Assembly: GCF_943181435.1 (NCBI RefSeq)
Contig: NZ_OW969598.1
Span: 930,001-994,000 of the forward strand
Direction of reading: 5' to 3'
Length of the DNA: 64,000 nt
Origin: Neisseria sp. Marseille-Q6792
Lineage (GTDB): Bacteria > Pseudomonadota > Gammaproteobacteria > Burkholderiales > Neisseriaceae
Numbering within the stretch: position 1 is the first letter of the stretch; each line of letters opens with the position of its first letter. Both the position numbers and the translations under genes were made by a program. The notes under the pieces were generated by a model. That model had not been told where the DNA came from. It did not search any database and worked only from the letters and a program-made list of their open reading frames with translations. This document shows, piece by piece, positions 43,372 to 52,928 of this stretch.

Positions 43372-44055
43372 TTACAGGTAGAATTTTTCGATGACTTTCA
43401 GGTTGTCGTCTAATTTGTACACCAGCGGCTGACCGGTCGGGATTTCCAAACCCATAATGTCTTCGTCGGAAATGCCCTCGATGTGTTTTGCCAGCGCGCG
43501 CAGGGAGTTGCCGTGCGCCGCTACCAAGACGCGTTTGCCGCTCAAAATCGCGGGGGCGATTTGGTCTTCCCAAAACGGCAATACGCGATCCAGCGTTACT
43601 TTCAGGTTTTCGCCGTCGGGGATAACATCGGCAGGCAGATGGGCATAGCGGCGGTCTTTGTGTGCGGAAAACTCATCGTCTTTGTCCAAAAGCGGCGGCA
43701 GGGTGTCGTAGCTGCGCCGCCAGATGCGGACTTGCTCGTCGCCGTATTTTTCGGCGGTTTGTTTTTTGTCCAGACCTTGCAGTTGTCCGTAGTGGCGTTC
43801 GTTCAGCCGCCACGTTTTGATTTGCGGCACGAACAGTTGGTCGGATTCTTCCAAAACGATGTTGCAGGTCTTAATCGCGCGGGTCAGGACGGATGTGAAG
43901 GCGATGTCGAACTCATAGCCGTTTTCTTTCAGTTTTTTACCGGCGGCAGCAGCCTCGGCAAGCCCCTGCTCGCTCAGCTTCACGTCGCGCCAGCCTGTAA
44001 ACAGGTTTTTCGCGTTCCATTCGCTTTGTCCGTGGCGGATAAATACCAGTTCCAT
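43372..44055 (-). CDS. gpmA: 2,3-bisphosphoglycerate-dependent phosphoglycerate mutase
   Basis: Interconverts 3- and 2-phosphoglycerate in glycolysis/gluconeogenesis. The 227-residue protein has the phosphohistidine motif IRHGQSEWN (H8), [15 protein letters not shown], the [10 protein letters not shown] segment and the second histidine in [20 protein letters not shown] is spaced 5 nt from ATG 44055. Divergent from parC. Confidence 0.97.
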   Translation of the reverse strand: MELVFIRHGQSEWNAKNLFTGWRDVKLSEQGLAEAAAAGKKLKENGYEFDIAFTSVLTRAIKTCNIVLEESDQLFVPQIKTWRLNERHYGQLQGLDKKQTAEKYGDEQVRIWRRSYDTLPPLLDKDDEFSAHKDRRYAHLPADVIPDGENLKVTLDRVLPFWEDQIAPAILSGKRVLVAAHGNSLRALAKHIEGISDEDIMGLEIPTGQPLVYKLDDNLKVIEKFYL

Positions 44056-44088
44056 ATCGTCTCCAATGCGTGAAAGTGGGAAAACGGT

Positions 44089-44098
44089 ATTTATAACA
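44089..44098 (-). promoter_or_regulatory. possible extended -10 of gpmA
   Basis: TGTTATAAAT on the minus strand, about 34 bp upstream of the gpmA start, matches TGnTATAAT. No clear -35. Confidence 0.35.
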
Positions 44099-44204
44099 TA
44101 TTTTCACATTTCCCGTATTTTGATTCAGATTTAGACACGGTGCCCACTATGGTTTGCCGTTTTGATTTACAATAATGTCCTTTGCTTTACATTCCGCATA
44201 CACA

Positions 44205-46508
44205 ATGAATACGCAACCGCACGCTTCCCATACCGATTCCAATACGCTGATACTTGGTCAATACGCTGAACGCGCCTATCTCGAATACGCCATGAGCGTG
44301 GTCAAAGGCCGCGCGCTGCCTGAAGTTTCAGACGGCCAAAAGCCCGTGCAGCGGCGTATTTTGTTTGCCATGCGCGATATGGGTCTGACGGCGGGCGCGA
44401 AGCCGGTGAAATCGGCGCGCGTGGTCGGCGAGATTTTGGGTAAATACCACCCGCACGGCGACAGTTCTGCCTATGAGGCGATGGTGCGCATGGCGCAGGA
44501 TTTTACCTTGCGCTATCCCTTAATCGACGGCATCGGCAACTTCGGCTCGCGCGATGGCGACGGGGCGGCGGCGATGCGTTACACCGAAGCGCGGCTGACG
44601 CCGATTGCGGAATTGCTGTTGTCCGAAATCAATCAGGGGACGGTGGATTTCGTGCCGAACTACGACGGCGCGTTTGATGAACCGCTGCACCTGCCCGCCC
44701 GTCTGCCTATGGTCTTGCTCAACGGAGCGTCAGGCATTGCAGTGGGCATGGCGACCGAGATTCCGTCGCACAATTTGAACGAAGTGACGCAGGCGGCGAT
44801 TGCGCTGTTGAAGAAACCGACGCTGGAAACCGCCGACCTGATGCAGTACATCCCCGCGCCCGATTTTGCCGGCGGCGGTCAAATTATCACGCCGGCGGAC
44901 GAATTGCGCCGGATTTACGAAACCGGCAAAGGCAGCGTGCGCGTGCGTGCGCGTTACGAAATCGAGAAACTGGCGCGCGGGCAATGGCGCGTGATTGTGA
45001 CCGAGCTGCCGCCGAACGCCAATTCCGCCAAAATCCTTGCTGAAATCGAAGAACAGACCAACCCGAAACCGAAAGCGGGCAAAAAGCAGCTCAACCAAGA
45101 CCAGCTTAATACCAAAAAGCTGATGCTGGATTTAATCGACCGCGTGCGCGACGAGTCCGACGGCGAACATCCCGTGCGCCTTGTATTTGAACCGAAATCC
45201 AGCCGCATCGATACCGATACCTTCATCAACACGCTGATGGCGCAGACTTCGCTGGAAGGCAATGTGTCCATGAACTTGGTGATGATGGGGCTGGACAACC
45301 GCCCTGCGCAGAAAAACCTGAAAACGATTTTGCAGGAATGGCTGGATTTCCGCGTCGTAACCGTAACACGCCGTCTGAAATTCCGTTTGAACCAAGTGGA
45401 AAAACGGTTGCACATCCTCGAAGGCCGTCTGAAAGTCTTTCTGCACATCGACGAAGTGATTAAAGTCATCCGCGAGTCAGACGACCCCAAAACCGACCTG
45501 ATGGCGGCGTTCGGGCTAACCGAAATCCAAGCCGAAGACATTTTGGAAATCCGCTTGCGTCAGTTGGCGCGTTTGGAAGGTTTCAAACTCGAAAAAGAAT
45601 TGAACGAATTGCGTGAAGAACAAGGCCGTCTGAATATCCTTTTGGGCGACGAAAGCGAAAAACGCAAGCTGATTATCAAAGAGATGCAGGCGGACATGAA
45701 GCAGTTCGGCGACGCGCGCCGCACGCTGGTGGAAGAGGCCGGACGCGCCGTGCTGACGCAAACCACCGCCGACGAACCCATCACGCTGATTCTGTCGGAA
45801 AAGGGCTGGATACGCAGTCGAGCCGGACACAACCTCGATTTGAGCCAAACCGTGTTCAAAGAAGGCGACCGCCTCAAACAAACCCTTGAAGGCCGCACCG
45901 TTTTACCCGTCGTCATCCTCGATTCATTGGGCAGAACCTATACGCTCGATGCCGCCGAAATCCCCGGCGGACGCGGCGACGGCGTGCCGGTTTCATCCTT
46001 AATCGAGCTGCAAAACGGCGCGAAACCCGTTGCGATGTTGACAGGATTGCCGGAACAACATTATTTATTATCGGGCAGCGGCGGCTACGGCTTCATCGCC
46101 AAGTTGGCTGATATGGTCGGGCGCGTGAAAGCGGGTAAAGTGGTCATGACCGTGGACAGCGGCGAAACCGTTTTGCCGCCGGTTGCCGTCTATGCTTCTT
46201 CGCTGATTAACCCCGACTGCAAAATCATTGCCACCACCAGTCAAAACCGCGCCCTCGCCTTCCCCATCGGCGAGTTGAAAATTATGGCGAAAGGCAAAGG
46301 ACTGCAAATCATCGGATTAAACGCCGGCGAATCGATGACGCATACCGCCGTTTCTTCCGAGCCGGAAATCCTGATTGAAAGCGAAGGCAGGCGCGGCGCG
46401 GTGCACAAAGACCGCATCCCCGTCTCCCTGCTTGAGGCAAAACGCGGCAAAAAAGGCAAACTATTACCCATATCGGGCAGCCTGAAACAGCTTTCTTCCC
46501 CGAAATAA
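44205..46508 (+). CDS. parC: DNA topoisomerase IV subunit A
   Basis: ParC cuts and rejoins DNA to decatenate chromosomes. The 767-residue protein has the winged-helix/QRDR segment [20 protein letters not shown] and catalytic tyrosine Y126 (AAMRYTEAR). With the start at 44205 (MNTQPHAS), resistance positions fall at D86, S87, S88 and E91, all wild type. An ATG ten codons upstream would shift this standard numbering. The C-terminal beta-pinwheel follows ([27 protein letters not shown]). The downstream kinase gene starts 19 bp later. Confidence 0.97.
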   Translation: MNTQPHASHTDSNTLILGQYAERAYLEYAMSVVKGRALPEVSDGQKPVQRRILFAMRDMGLTAGAKPVKSARVVGEILGKYHPHGDSSAYEAMVRMAQDFTLRYPLIDGIGNFGSRDGDGAAAMRYTEARLTPIAELLLSEINQGTVDFVPNYDGAFDEPLHLPARLPMVLLNGASGIAVGMATEIPSHNLNEVTQAAIALLKKPTLETADLMQYIPAPDFAGGGQIITPADELRRIYETGKGSVRVRARYEIEKLARGQWRVIVTELPPNANSAKILAEIEEQTNPKPKAGKKQLNQDQLNTKKLMLDLIDRVRDESDGEHPVRLVFEPKSSRIDTDTFINTLMAQTSLEGNVSMNLVMMGLDNRPAQKNLKTILQEWLDFRVVTVTRRLKFRLNQVEKRLHILEGRLKVFLHIDEVIKVIRESDDPKTDLMAAFGLTEIQAEDILEIRLRQLARLEGFKLEKELNELREEQGRLNILLGDESEKRKLIIKEMQADMKQFGDARRTLVEEAGRAVLTQTTADEPITLILSEKGWIRSRAGHNLDLSQTVFKEGDRLKQTLEGRTVLPVVILDSLGRTYTLDAAEIPGGRGDGVPVSSLIELQNGAKPVAMLTGLPEQHYLLSGSGGYGFIAKLADMVGRVKAGKVVMTVDSGETVLPPVAVYASSLINPDCKIIATTSQNRALAFPIGELKIMAKGKGLQIIGLNAGESMTHTAVSSEPEILIESEGRRGAVHKDRIPVSLLEAKRGKKGKLLPISGSLKQLSSPK

Positions 46509-46527
46509 ACCCGACTCTGCACATACT

Positions 46528-48120
46528 ATGGTAATTTCCAATACCCGCGAACTTGAGAAACTCAAAGACCGGATTCCCAATCTGATCAACATCGCCCGCA
46601 TCGCCATCGTCCTCCCCCTACTGATTATGCATATCTTCGGGCTGGAGGTCAGCGGGCATGAAAACCTGCACGCCTCATGGACGACATGGGCGTTTTACTT
46701 GTGGCTTGCCATTGCCTGCTGGCTGATTTTCTTTTCCACCCTCAATCCGCAATGGCAATGGCAGGCTTTGAGGATACCGAGTTTCAGTGCCGTGGCCGAC
46801 ATCACGATGATCGGCGTGCTGACCTACCTGTTCGGCGGCATCGATTCGGGGTTCGGCATCCTGATCCTGCCCTTCGTGGGCAGCTCCTGCCTACTCAGTT
46901 ACGGGCGTTATCCCCTGCTCTATGCCAGCTATGCATCCATCCTGCTGATATTCAACGCCCTTGCAGACAGCAATATCAATATGTATCCGCTGATTCTGGA
47001 TGCAAAAACCGTCACCAACACCTTCGTCCTCGTAGCCGGCTCCTATTTCGTCGCTATGATTGCCTCGCTGTCGGTCAGATACATCGACCGTGCCGGCAAA
47101 CTTGCCCATGAAAACCACGTCGCCTACCGCCGCATCAGGGGCTTGAACCAAATCGTGCTCAACCGCGTTCAGGAAGCGGTCGTCGTCATCAACGTCGAGC
47201 ATCAGACCATACTGTTCAATAAAAAGGCAAAAGATCTGCTCCCCATGCTTGAAATCGGACAGCATACCGCCCTGTTCGACCCTATTACCGTTTTATGGGA
47301 CAAGGCCTCTTCGCGAACTTTCGAACGCAATATCGACACGCCCGCCCTGACCGCCCGCATCCGCGCCGTGCCGATGAACAAAGAGCAGAACAAGCTGCTC
47401 ATCCTCTACATCCGCCCGCAAAGCGAAATTCAGGCAGAAGCCCTGTCCGTCAAACTTGCCGCACTCGGACAACTGACCGCCAACCTCGCCCACGAAATCC
47501 GCAACCCCATGTCCGCCATTCGCCATGCAAACGACCTGTTGCGCGAAAATGCAGAGGAAGAAGAAACCGACCCATTCAAGGTCAAACTTTGCGAAATCAT
47601 CGACGGCAACGTCCGCCGTATCGACAAAATGCTCGAAGACATCTCCTCGCTCAACAAACGCAACAAAACCGAACGCGAAGCCATCGACCTGATGCAGTTT
47701 TGGATAGGCTTCAAACAGGAATTCCTGCTCAACAATCCCGATGCCGTCGGCTGCATCCGCCTGGATATGCAGGGCAATCACCTGACTGCCTATTTCGATT
47801 CCGCCCACTTGAGGCAAATTATGTGGAACCTGTGCAACAACGCATGGCGGCACAGCAGCAAACGTAACGGCTCGATTGCCGTCACCATCCGCCCCGCGCA
47901 AAAAAACACCATCAGCATCCTGTTTGCCGACGACGGCGGCGGCGTTCCGCCCGAAGTGCAGGAACACTTGTTCGAACCCTTTTACACCACAGCAAAAAAC
48001 GGAACCGGCTTGGGACTGTATGTCGCCCGCGAACTGGCACACGCCAACTTCGGCGATTTGACCTACCTGCCCGAAGCCAAATGTTTCGAACTCGCATTAC
48101 CGGAAAAAAGCAATGACTGA
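46528..48120 (+). CDS. PilS/NtrB-type sensor histidine kinase
   Basis: A 530-residue membrane kinase. Six TM segments span about residues 20-185, then a PAS-like domain (about 205-300), a HisKA domain with the phosphorylated H322 in NLAHEIRNPMSAIRHAN, and an ATPase domain (N box NLCNNAWRHS, G1 DDGGGVPPE, G2 GTGLGLYVARELA). It resembles PilS, which controls pilin in Pseudomonas; the target in Neisseria is not shown here. Its stop overlaps the regulator start by 8 nt, so the pair is co-translated. Probably co-transcribed with parC. Confidence 0.9.
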   Translation: MVISNTRELEKLKDRIPNLINIARIAIVLPLLIMHIFGLEVSGHENLHASWTTWAFYLWLAIACWLIFFSTLNPQWQWQALRIPSFSAVADITMIGVLTYLFGGIDSGFGILILPFVGSSCLLSYGRYPLLYASYASILLIFNALADSNINMYPLILDAKTVTNTFVLVAGSYFVAMIASLSVRYIDRAGKLAHENHVAYRRIRGLNQIVLNRVQEAVVVINVEHQTILFNKKAKDLLPMLEIGQHTALFDPITVLWDKASSRTFERNIDTPALTARIRAVPMNKEQNKLLILYIRPQSEIQAEALSVKLAALGQLTANLAHEIRNPMSAIRHANDLLRENAEEEETDPFKVKLCEIIDGNVRRIDKMLEDISSLNKRNKTEREAIDLMQFWIGFKQEFLLNNPDAVGCIRLDMQGNHLTAYFDSAHLRQIMWNLCNNAWRHSSKRNGSIAVTIRPAQKNTISILFADDGGGVPPEVQEHLFEPFYTTAKNGTGLGLYVARELAHANFGDLTYLPEAKCFELALPEKSND

Positions 48121-49630
48121 ACTGCAACATCCCGTCCTCGTCGTCGATGACGAAACCGATATCCTCGACCTGATGGAAATGACCCTGATGAAAATGGGGT
48201 TGCGCGTCCATACCGCGTCAGGCGTTACCGAAGCCAAAAACAAGCTCGACAGCCAACGCTATTCGCTCGTCCTGACCGATATGCGTATGCCGGACGGCTC
48301 GGGGCTCGAAGTCGTCCAACACATCAACAGCCGCCTGCTCGATACGCCGGTTGCCGTCATCACCGCCTTCGGCAATGCCGATCAGGCACAGGAAGCGTTG
48401 CGTTGCGGGGCGTTCGACTACATCCAAAAACCCATCACCCTCGCCCGGCTGCGCTCCCTCGTCAAATCGGCAATTTCCGTTTCCGAAAACCAAAACAAGA
48501 TTCCCGAACCGCCCGTTCAGACGGCATCCCCCGTTTCTTCCCCCATGCCGTCTGAAGCTCCGAAACCTGCAAACGCGATACCGACGGCACCGCCCGTTTC
48601 CGCCGCCCTTCCCTATGCGGAACCCGATATGCCCCGCCTGCTCGGCAGCTCTCCGCAGATGGTCGAAGTCCGCCACCTCATCCGCCGCCTCGCGCCCGGC
48701 AAAGTACCTGTCTATATTTCCGGCGAGTCCGGCACAGGCAAGGAACAGGCGGCGCGCACCATACACGAACTGTCCGACCGCGCGGACAAACCCTTCGTCG
48801 CCGTCAACTGTGGCGCGATTCCCGAAAACCTGATGGAAAGCGAATTTTTCGGCTACCGCAAAGGCAGCTTTACCGGTGCCGACAAAGACCATGCCGGTTT
48901 CTTCCGCCATGCCGACGGCGGGACGCTCTTCCTCGACGAAGTGGCCGACCTGCCCCTTTCCATGCAGGTCAAACTCTTGCGCGCAATTCAAGAAAAAGCC
49001 GTGCGCCGTATCGGCGACGCGACCGAGCAGCCCGTCGATGTCCGCATCGTCTGCGCCACCCACAAAAACCTCGAAGCCCTTGTCGAAAGCGGCGCATTCC
49101 GCCAAGACCTGTATTACCGACTCAATGTCGTCAGCCTCAATATGCCGTCCCTGCGTGAAATGCGCGAAGACTTGAAGCTGCTCATCCCCTACCTCCTGTA
49201 CAAACACAGCCACAACAACCGGCCTTACACACTCTCCCCCGCCGCACAACAGATGCTCCTGAATTACAGTTATCCGGGCAATTTCCGCGAACTCGAAAAC
49301 ATCCTCGAACGCGCCGTCGCCCTGTGCGTCGGACATACCGTGCAAATCGACGACCTGCAAATCCAAGATGTGCGCCACAAACTCGTTCAGTCCGAAACCG
49401 CCGCCCTCGCCGCCGATACCTTGCCGTCTGAAACAGCCGCCGCACCGTCCCGCCTTCTCCCATTCGACCCCGATACCATGCAGATACAGGACTATCTCGA
49501 CAAAATCGAACGCGACATCATCGAACAAGTTCTCAAACAAACCGAAGGCAACCGCACGCAGGCCGCTAAACGCTTGGGCATCAGCTTCCGTTCCATGCGC
49601 TACCGGATGGAACGCCTCAACATCGGCTGA
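48113..49630 (+). CDS. NtrC-family response regulator (PilR/NtrX-like)
   Basis: A 505-residue regulator: receiver domain (about 5-120; phosphorylation site D56, K106), a long Pro/Ala/Ser linker (about 122-172), an AAA+ sigma-54-interaction domain (about 175-410; Walker A GESGTGKE at 204-211, GSFTGA at 251-256, a conservative form of GAFTGA), a second linker, and a Fis-type HTH at the C-terminus (GNRTQAAKRLGISFRSMRYR). Three DUS copies encode parts of the two linkers. Partner of the upstream kinase. Confidence 0.92.
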   Translation: MTELQHPVLVVDDETDILDLMEMTLMKMGLRVHTASGVTEAKNKLDSQRYSLVLTDMRMPDGSGLEVVQHINSRLLDTPVAVITAFGNADQAQEALRCGAFDYIQKPITLARLRSLVKSAISVSENQNKIPEPPVQTASPVSSPMPSEAPKPANAIPTAPPVSAALPYAEPDMPRLLGSSPQMVEVRHLIRRLAPGKVPVYISGESGTGKEQAARTIHELSDRADKPFVAVNCGAIPENLMESEFFGYRKGSFTGADKDHAGFFRHADGGTLFLDEVADLPLSMQVKLLRAIQEKAVRRIGDATEQPVDVRIVCATHKNLEALVESGAFRQDLYYRLNVVSLNMPSLREMREDLKLLIPYLLYKHSHNNRPYTLSPAAQQMLLNYSYPGNFRELENILERAVALCVGHTVQIDDLQIQDVRHKLVQSETAALAADTLPSETAAAPSRLLPFDPDTMQIQDYLDKIERDIIEQVLKQTEGNRTQAAKRLGISFRSMRYRMERLNIG

Positions 49631-49735
49631 CGGCAAAACGGCATCCGCACCATCTCCGCCCACCCGAAAAAATGCCGTCTGAAACAGCACGGAAAAGCGG
49701 GTACCGCCCCTTGCTTCCGAACAAACAAAACTGCC

Positions 49736-50488
49736 ATGACCGACATCCTTATTGACAACACCGCCACCGAAACCGTCCGCGCCCTGATACGGGCATTCCC
49801 CCTCGTACCCGTTTCCCAACCGCCCGAACAAGGCAGCTACCTCCTTGCCGAACACGATACCGTCAGCCTCAAGCTTGTCGGGGAAAAAAGCAGCGTCATC
49901 GTCGATTTTGCCTCGGGAGCCGCACAATACCGGCGCACAAAAGGCGGAGGCGAACTCATCGCCAAAGCCGTCAACCACACCGCGCACCCCACCGTTTGGG
50001 ACGCGACCGCAGGATTGGGGCGCGACAGCTTCGTCCTCGCCTCGCTCGGGCTGTCCGTTACCGCCTTCGAGCAACATCCCGCCGTCGCCTGCCTGCTTTC
50101 AGACGGCATCCGCCGCGCCCTCCTCAATCCCGAAACGCAAGACACCGCCGCACGCATCAACCTCCATTTCGGCAACGCCGCCGAACAGATGCCCGCACTT
50201 GTTCAAACACAAGGCAAACCCGACATCGTCTATCTCGACCCCATGTATCCCGAACGCCGCAAAAGTGCCGCCGTCAAAAAAGAAATGGCCTATTTCCACC
50301 GGCTCGTCGGCGAGGCGCAAGATGAGGCCGTCCTTCTCCATACCGCCCGACAGACTGCAAAAAAACGCGTCGTCGTCAAACGCCCCCGCCTCGGCGGATT
50401 GCTTGCAGGGCAAACCCCCGCCTACCAATACACCGGCAAAAGCACCCGCTTCGACGTTTACCTGCCCTACGGAGCGGACAAGGGATAA
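49736..50488 (+). CDS. rsmJ: 16S rRNA (guanine-1516-N2)-methyltransferase
   Basis: A 250-residue SAM-dependent methyltransferase of the RsmJ family. Motif I is in WDATAGLGRDSFVLASLG, the substrate/catalytic motif is DIVYLDPMYPERRKSA, and the C-terminal KRPRLGGLLAGQTPAYQYTG is typical. An internal DUS encodes LLSDGIR. It lies 105 bp after the response regulator with one solitary DUS between. Start MTDILIDNTATETV at 49736 has no strong Shine-Dalgarno. Confidence 0.93.
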   Translation: MTDILIDNTATETVRALIRAFPLVPVSQPPEQGSYLLAEHDTVSLKLVGEKSSVIVDFASGAAQYRRTKGGGELIAKAVNHTAHPTVWDATAGLGRDSFVLASLGLSVTAFEQHPAVACLLSDGIRRALLNPETQDTAARINLHFGNAAEQMPALVQTQGKPDIVYLDPMYPERRKSAAVKKEMAYFHRLVGEAQDEAVLLHTARQTAKKRVVVKRPRLGGLLAGQTPAYQYTGKSTRFDVYLPYGADKG

Positions 50489-50630
50489 CGCCCATAAAAC
50501 AAGACACCGAAAAATTTGCCGTTCTTATGCAAACGAGAAACCGGTTTTTGCGTTTCGACTGTTTTGGATAAGTCATCACACCTTAAAGTTTGTCATTCCC
50601 ACGGAAGTGGGAATCCGATTCGTTCAGTTT

Positions 50631-50737
50631 TATAGTGGTTTAAATTTAAACCAGTACAGCGTTGCCTCGCCTTGTCGTACTGCTTGTACTGTCTGCGGCT
50701 TCGTCGCCTTGTCCTGATTTAAATTTAAACCACTATA
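50631..50737. repeat. Correia element (CREE), short form, 107 bp
   Basis: TATAGTGGTTTAAATTTAAA at left and TTTAAATTTAAACCACTATA at right, inserted in a NIME unit. A sister unit at about 51860-51960 lacks the insertion. Confidence 0.93.
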
Positions 50738-51024
50738 GTTGTTTTCGAGTTTCAGGCAACTTCCAAACCGTCATTCCCACGGAAGTGGGAATCTAGAAAT
50801 GAAAGGCAACAGGAATTTATCGTAAATGACCGAAACCGAACGGACTAGATTCCCGCCTGCGCGGGAATAACGGGGCGGAAGGATGCCGTCTGAAATTCCG
50901 TCATTCCCACGAAAGTGGGAATCTAGAAATGAAAAGCAACAGGAATTTATCGGAAATAACCGAAACCGAACGGACTAGATTCCCGCCTACGCGGGAATGA
51001 CGGGGCGGGAGGATGCCGTCTAAA

Positions 51025-51790
51025 ATTCCGTCATTCCCGTGAAAACGGGAATCTAGAACTTCTGATTTTTCAGACGACTTTTGAACATTGCCGCTACCCA
51101 ATGATTTGGATTCCCGCCTGCGTGGGAATAACGGGGCGGGCGGATGCCGTCTAAAATTCCGTCATTCCCGTGAAAACGGGAATCTAGAACTTCTGATTTT
51201 TCAGACGACTTTTGAACATTGCCGCTACCCAATGATCTGGATTCCCGCCTGCGTGGGAATAACGGGGCGGGCGGATGCCGTCTGAAATTCCGTCATTCCC
51301 GTGAAAACGGGAATCTAGAACTTCTGATTTTTCAGACAACTTTTGAACATTGCCGCTACCCAATGATCTGGATTCCCGCCTGCGTGGGAATAACGGGGCG
51401 GGCGGATGCCGTCTGAAATTCCGTCATTCCCGTGAAAACGGGAATCTAGAACTTCTGATTTTTCAGACGACTTTTGAACATTGCCGCTACCCAATGATTT
51501 GGATTCCCGCCTGCGTGGGAATAACGGGGCGGGCGGATGCCGTCTAAAATTCCGTCATTCCCGTGAAAACGGGAATCTAGAACTTCTGATTTTTCAGACG
51601 ACTTTTGAACATTGCCGCTACCCAATGATCTGGATTCCCGCCTGCGTGGGAATAACGGGGCGGGCGGATGCCGTCTAAAATTCCGTCATTCCCGTGAAAA
51701 CGGGAATCTAGAACTTCTGATTTTTCAGACAACTTTTGAACATTGCCGCTACCCAATGATCTGGATTCCCGCCTACGCGGGAATGACGAG
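51025..51790. repeat. 131-bp tandem repeat, five full units plus a partial sixth
   Basis: Units start at 51025, 51156, 51287, 51418, 51549 and 51680. Each unit has two dRS3-type repeats and one DUS-like site. The units differ by a few single bases, including whether the DUS core is intact. Two more units in the same register of 131 bp start at 52057 and 52188. Confidence 0.93.
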
Positions 51791-52367
51791 GTTTCAGGTT
51801 GCTGTTTTTTATGGAAATGACGAGATTTTAGATTACGAGAATTTATCCGCTCCTCCGTCATTCTCACGGAAGTGGGAATCCGATTCGTTCAGTTTTATAG
51901 TGGTTTTCGAGTTTCAGGCAACTTCTAAACCGTCATTCCCACGGAAGTGGGAATCTAGAAATGAAAGGCAACAGGAATTTATCGGAAATAACCGAAACCG
52001 AACGGACTAGATTCCCGCCTGCGCGGGAATGACGAGGCGGGAGGATGCCGTCTGAAATTCCGTCATTCCCGTGAAAACGGGAATCTAGAACTTCTGATTT
52101 TTCAAACGACTTTTGAACATTGCCGCTACCCAATGATTTGGATTCCCACCTGCGCGGGAATGACGAGGCGGGAGGATGCCGTCTGAAATTCCGTCATTCC
52201 CGTGAAAACGGGAATCTAGAACTTCTGATTTTTCAGACGACTTTTGAACATTGCCGCTACCCAATGATCTGGATTCCCGCCTGCGCGGGAATGACGATGT
52301 AAAATTATCCGGGATTCAAAAAGACAAGCTTTCGCGTCCGTGGGAATGACTGCGGAAAGATGATTTT

Positions 52368-52522
52368 TATAGTGGATTAACAAAAATCAGGACAAGGCGA
52401 CGAAGCCGAAGACAGTACAAATAGTACGGAACCGATTCACTTGGTGCTTCAGCACCTTAGAGAATCGTTCTCTTTGAGCTAAGGCGAGGCAACGCAGTAC
52501 TGGTTTTTGTTAATCCACTATA
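52368..52522. repeat. Correia element (CREE), long form, 155 bp
   Basis: TATAGTGGATTAACAAAA to TTTTGTTAATCCACTATA, opposite internal orientation to the element at 5022. Closes the NIME array on its right side. Confidence 0.94.
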
Positions 52523-52532
52523 TTTTGTCATA

Positions 52533-52588
52533 AAAATCCGCACCTTAATCAGTTGGCGGTTAAATCAAACTTTTAAGGTGCAGATTAC
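52533..52588. other. GCACCTTAA inverted repeat
   Basis: CCGCACCTTAA and TTAAGGTGCAG are separated by about 30 bp in the gap between the CREE and the DUF2788 gene. Possibly that gene's terminator (minus strand) or a transposon relic. Confidence 0.35.
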
Positions 52589-52627
52589 TTTTTATGATTT
52601 CAGACGGCATTTTGACAGGCCGCAAAT

Positions 52628-52834
52628 CTATTTCGGCAATACCAAAAACTTAATCAATAACTCTTTGAACACAAAACCGAACACGCCCAAGCCCAAGACC
52701 AAAAACAAAATGGCGATGCCGAATTTGCCCGCTTTAGACTCCTTGCCCAAATTCCAAACGATAAAACCTAAAAAAATAATCAAGCCGGTCAGGCAGATTT
52801 TCAACGCCCAATCGGCAAAAACCGCTTCATCCAT
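52628..52834 (-). CDS. DUF2788 small membrane protein
   Basis: A 68-residue protein with two TM segments (about 15-33 and 40-62; LTGLIIFLGFIVWNLGKESK, then AILFLVLGLGVFGFVFKELL), matching the DUF2788 family. Function unknown. AGGA is spaced 6 nt from ATG 52834; the 30-residue upstream extension of the frame covers a DUS and is not conserved. Confidence 0.85.
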   Translation of the reverse strand: MDEAVFADWALKICLTGLIIFLGFIVWNLGKESKAGKFGIAILFLVLGLGVFGFVFKELLIKFLVLPK

Positions 52835-52875
52835 ATTTTTTCCTATTGTTGATGTGTATGCCATACGCGATAAGG

Positions 52876-52922
52876 GTTTCAGACGGCATTTACCGTGTTT
52901 TCCTGCCAATGCCGTCTGAAAC
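52876..52922 (-). terminator. DUS-pair hairpin after metZ
   Basis: A 14-bp DUS stem with a 19-nt loop, 7 bp past the metZ stop. Confidence 0.7.
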
Positions 52923-52928
52923 ACGCAA

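Larger units (their letters stand above)
50590..52310. repeat. NIME array 2 (dRS3/RS repeats)
   Basis: A second mosaic of dRS3 20-mers and RS units between rsmJ and the DUF2788 gene. It holds a Correia element (50631-50737) and a 131-bp tandem repeat (51025-51790, plus two copies at 52057 and 52188). Repeated frames of 65 residues arise from the tandem unit and are not genes. Confidence 0.92.

Noticed and set aside
48218..50077. 619-codon open frame on the minus strand
   Set aside because: It is antisense to the response regulator and rsmJ, which have clear domains. Long antisense frames arise from neisserial codon usage.
51088..51678. Series of identical 65-aa frames 131 bp apart
   Set aside because: Translations of the tandem repeat; each ends at a DUS. 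No coding signals.
51025..52310. CRISPR-like array
   Set aside because: The repeat unit is 131 bp with no unique spacers, and no cas genes are near. It is a tandem NIME repeat.
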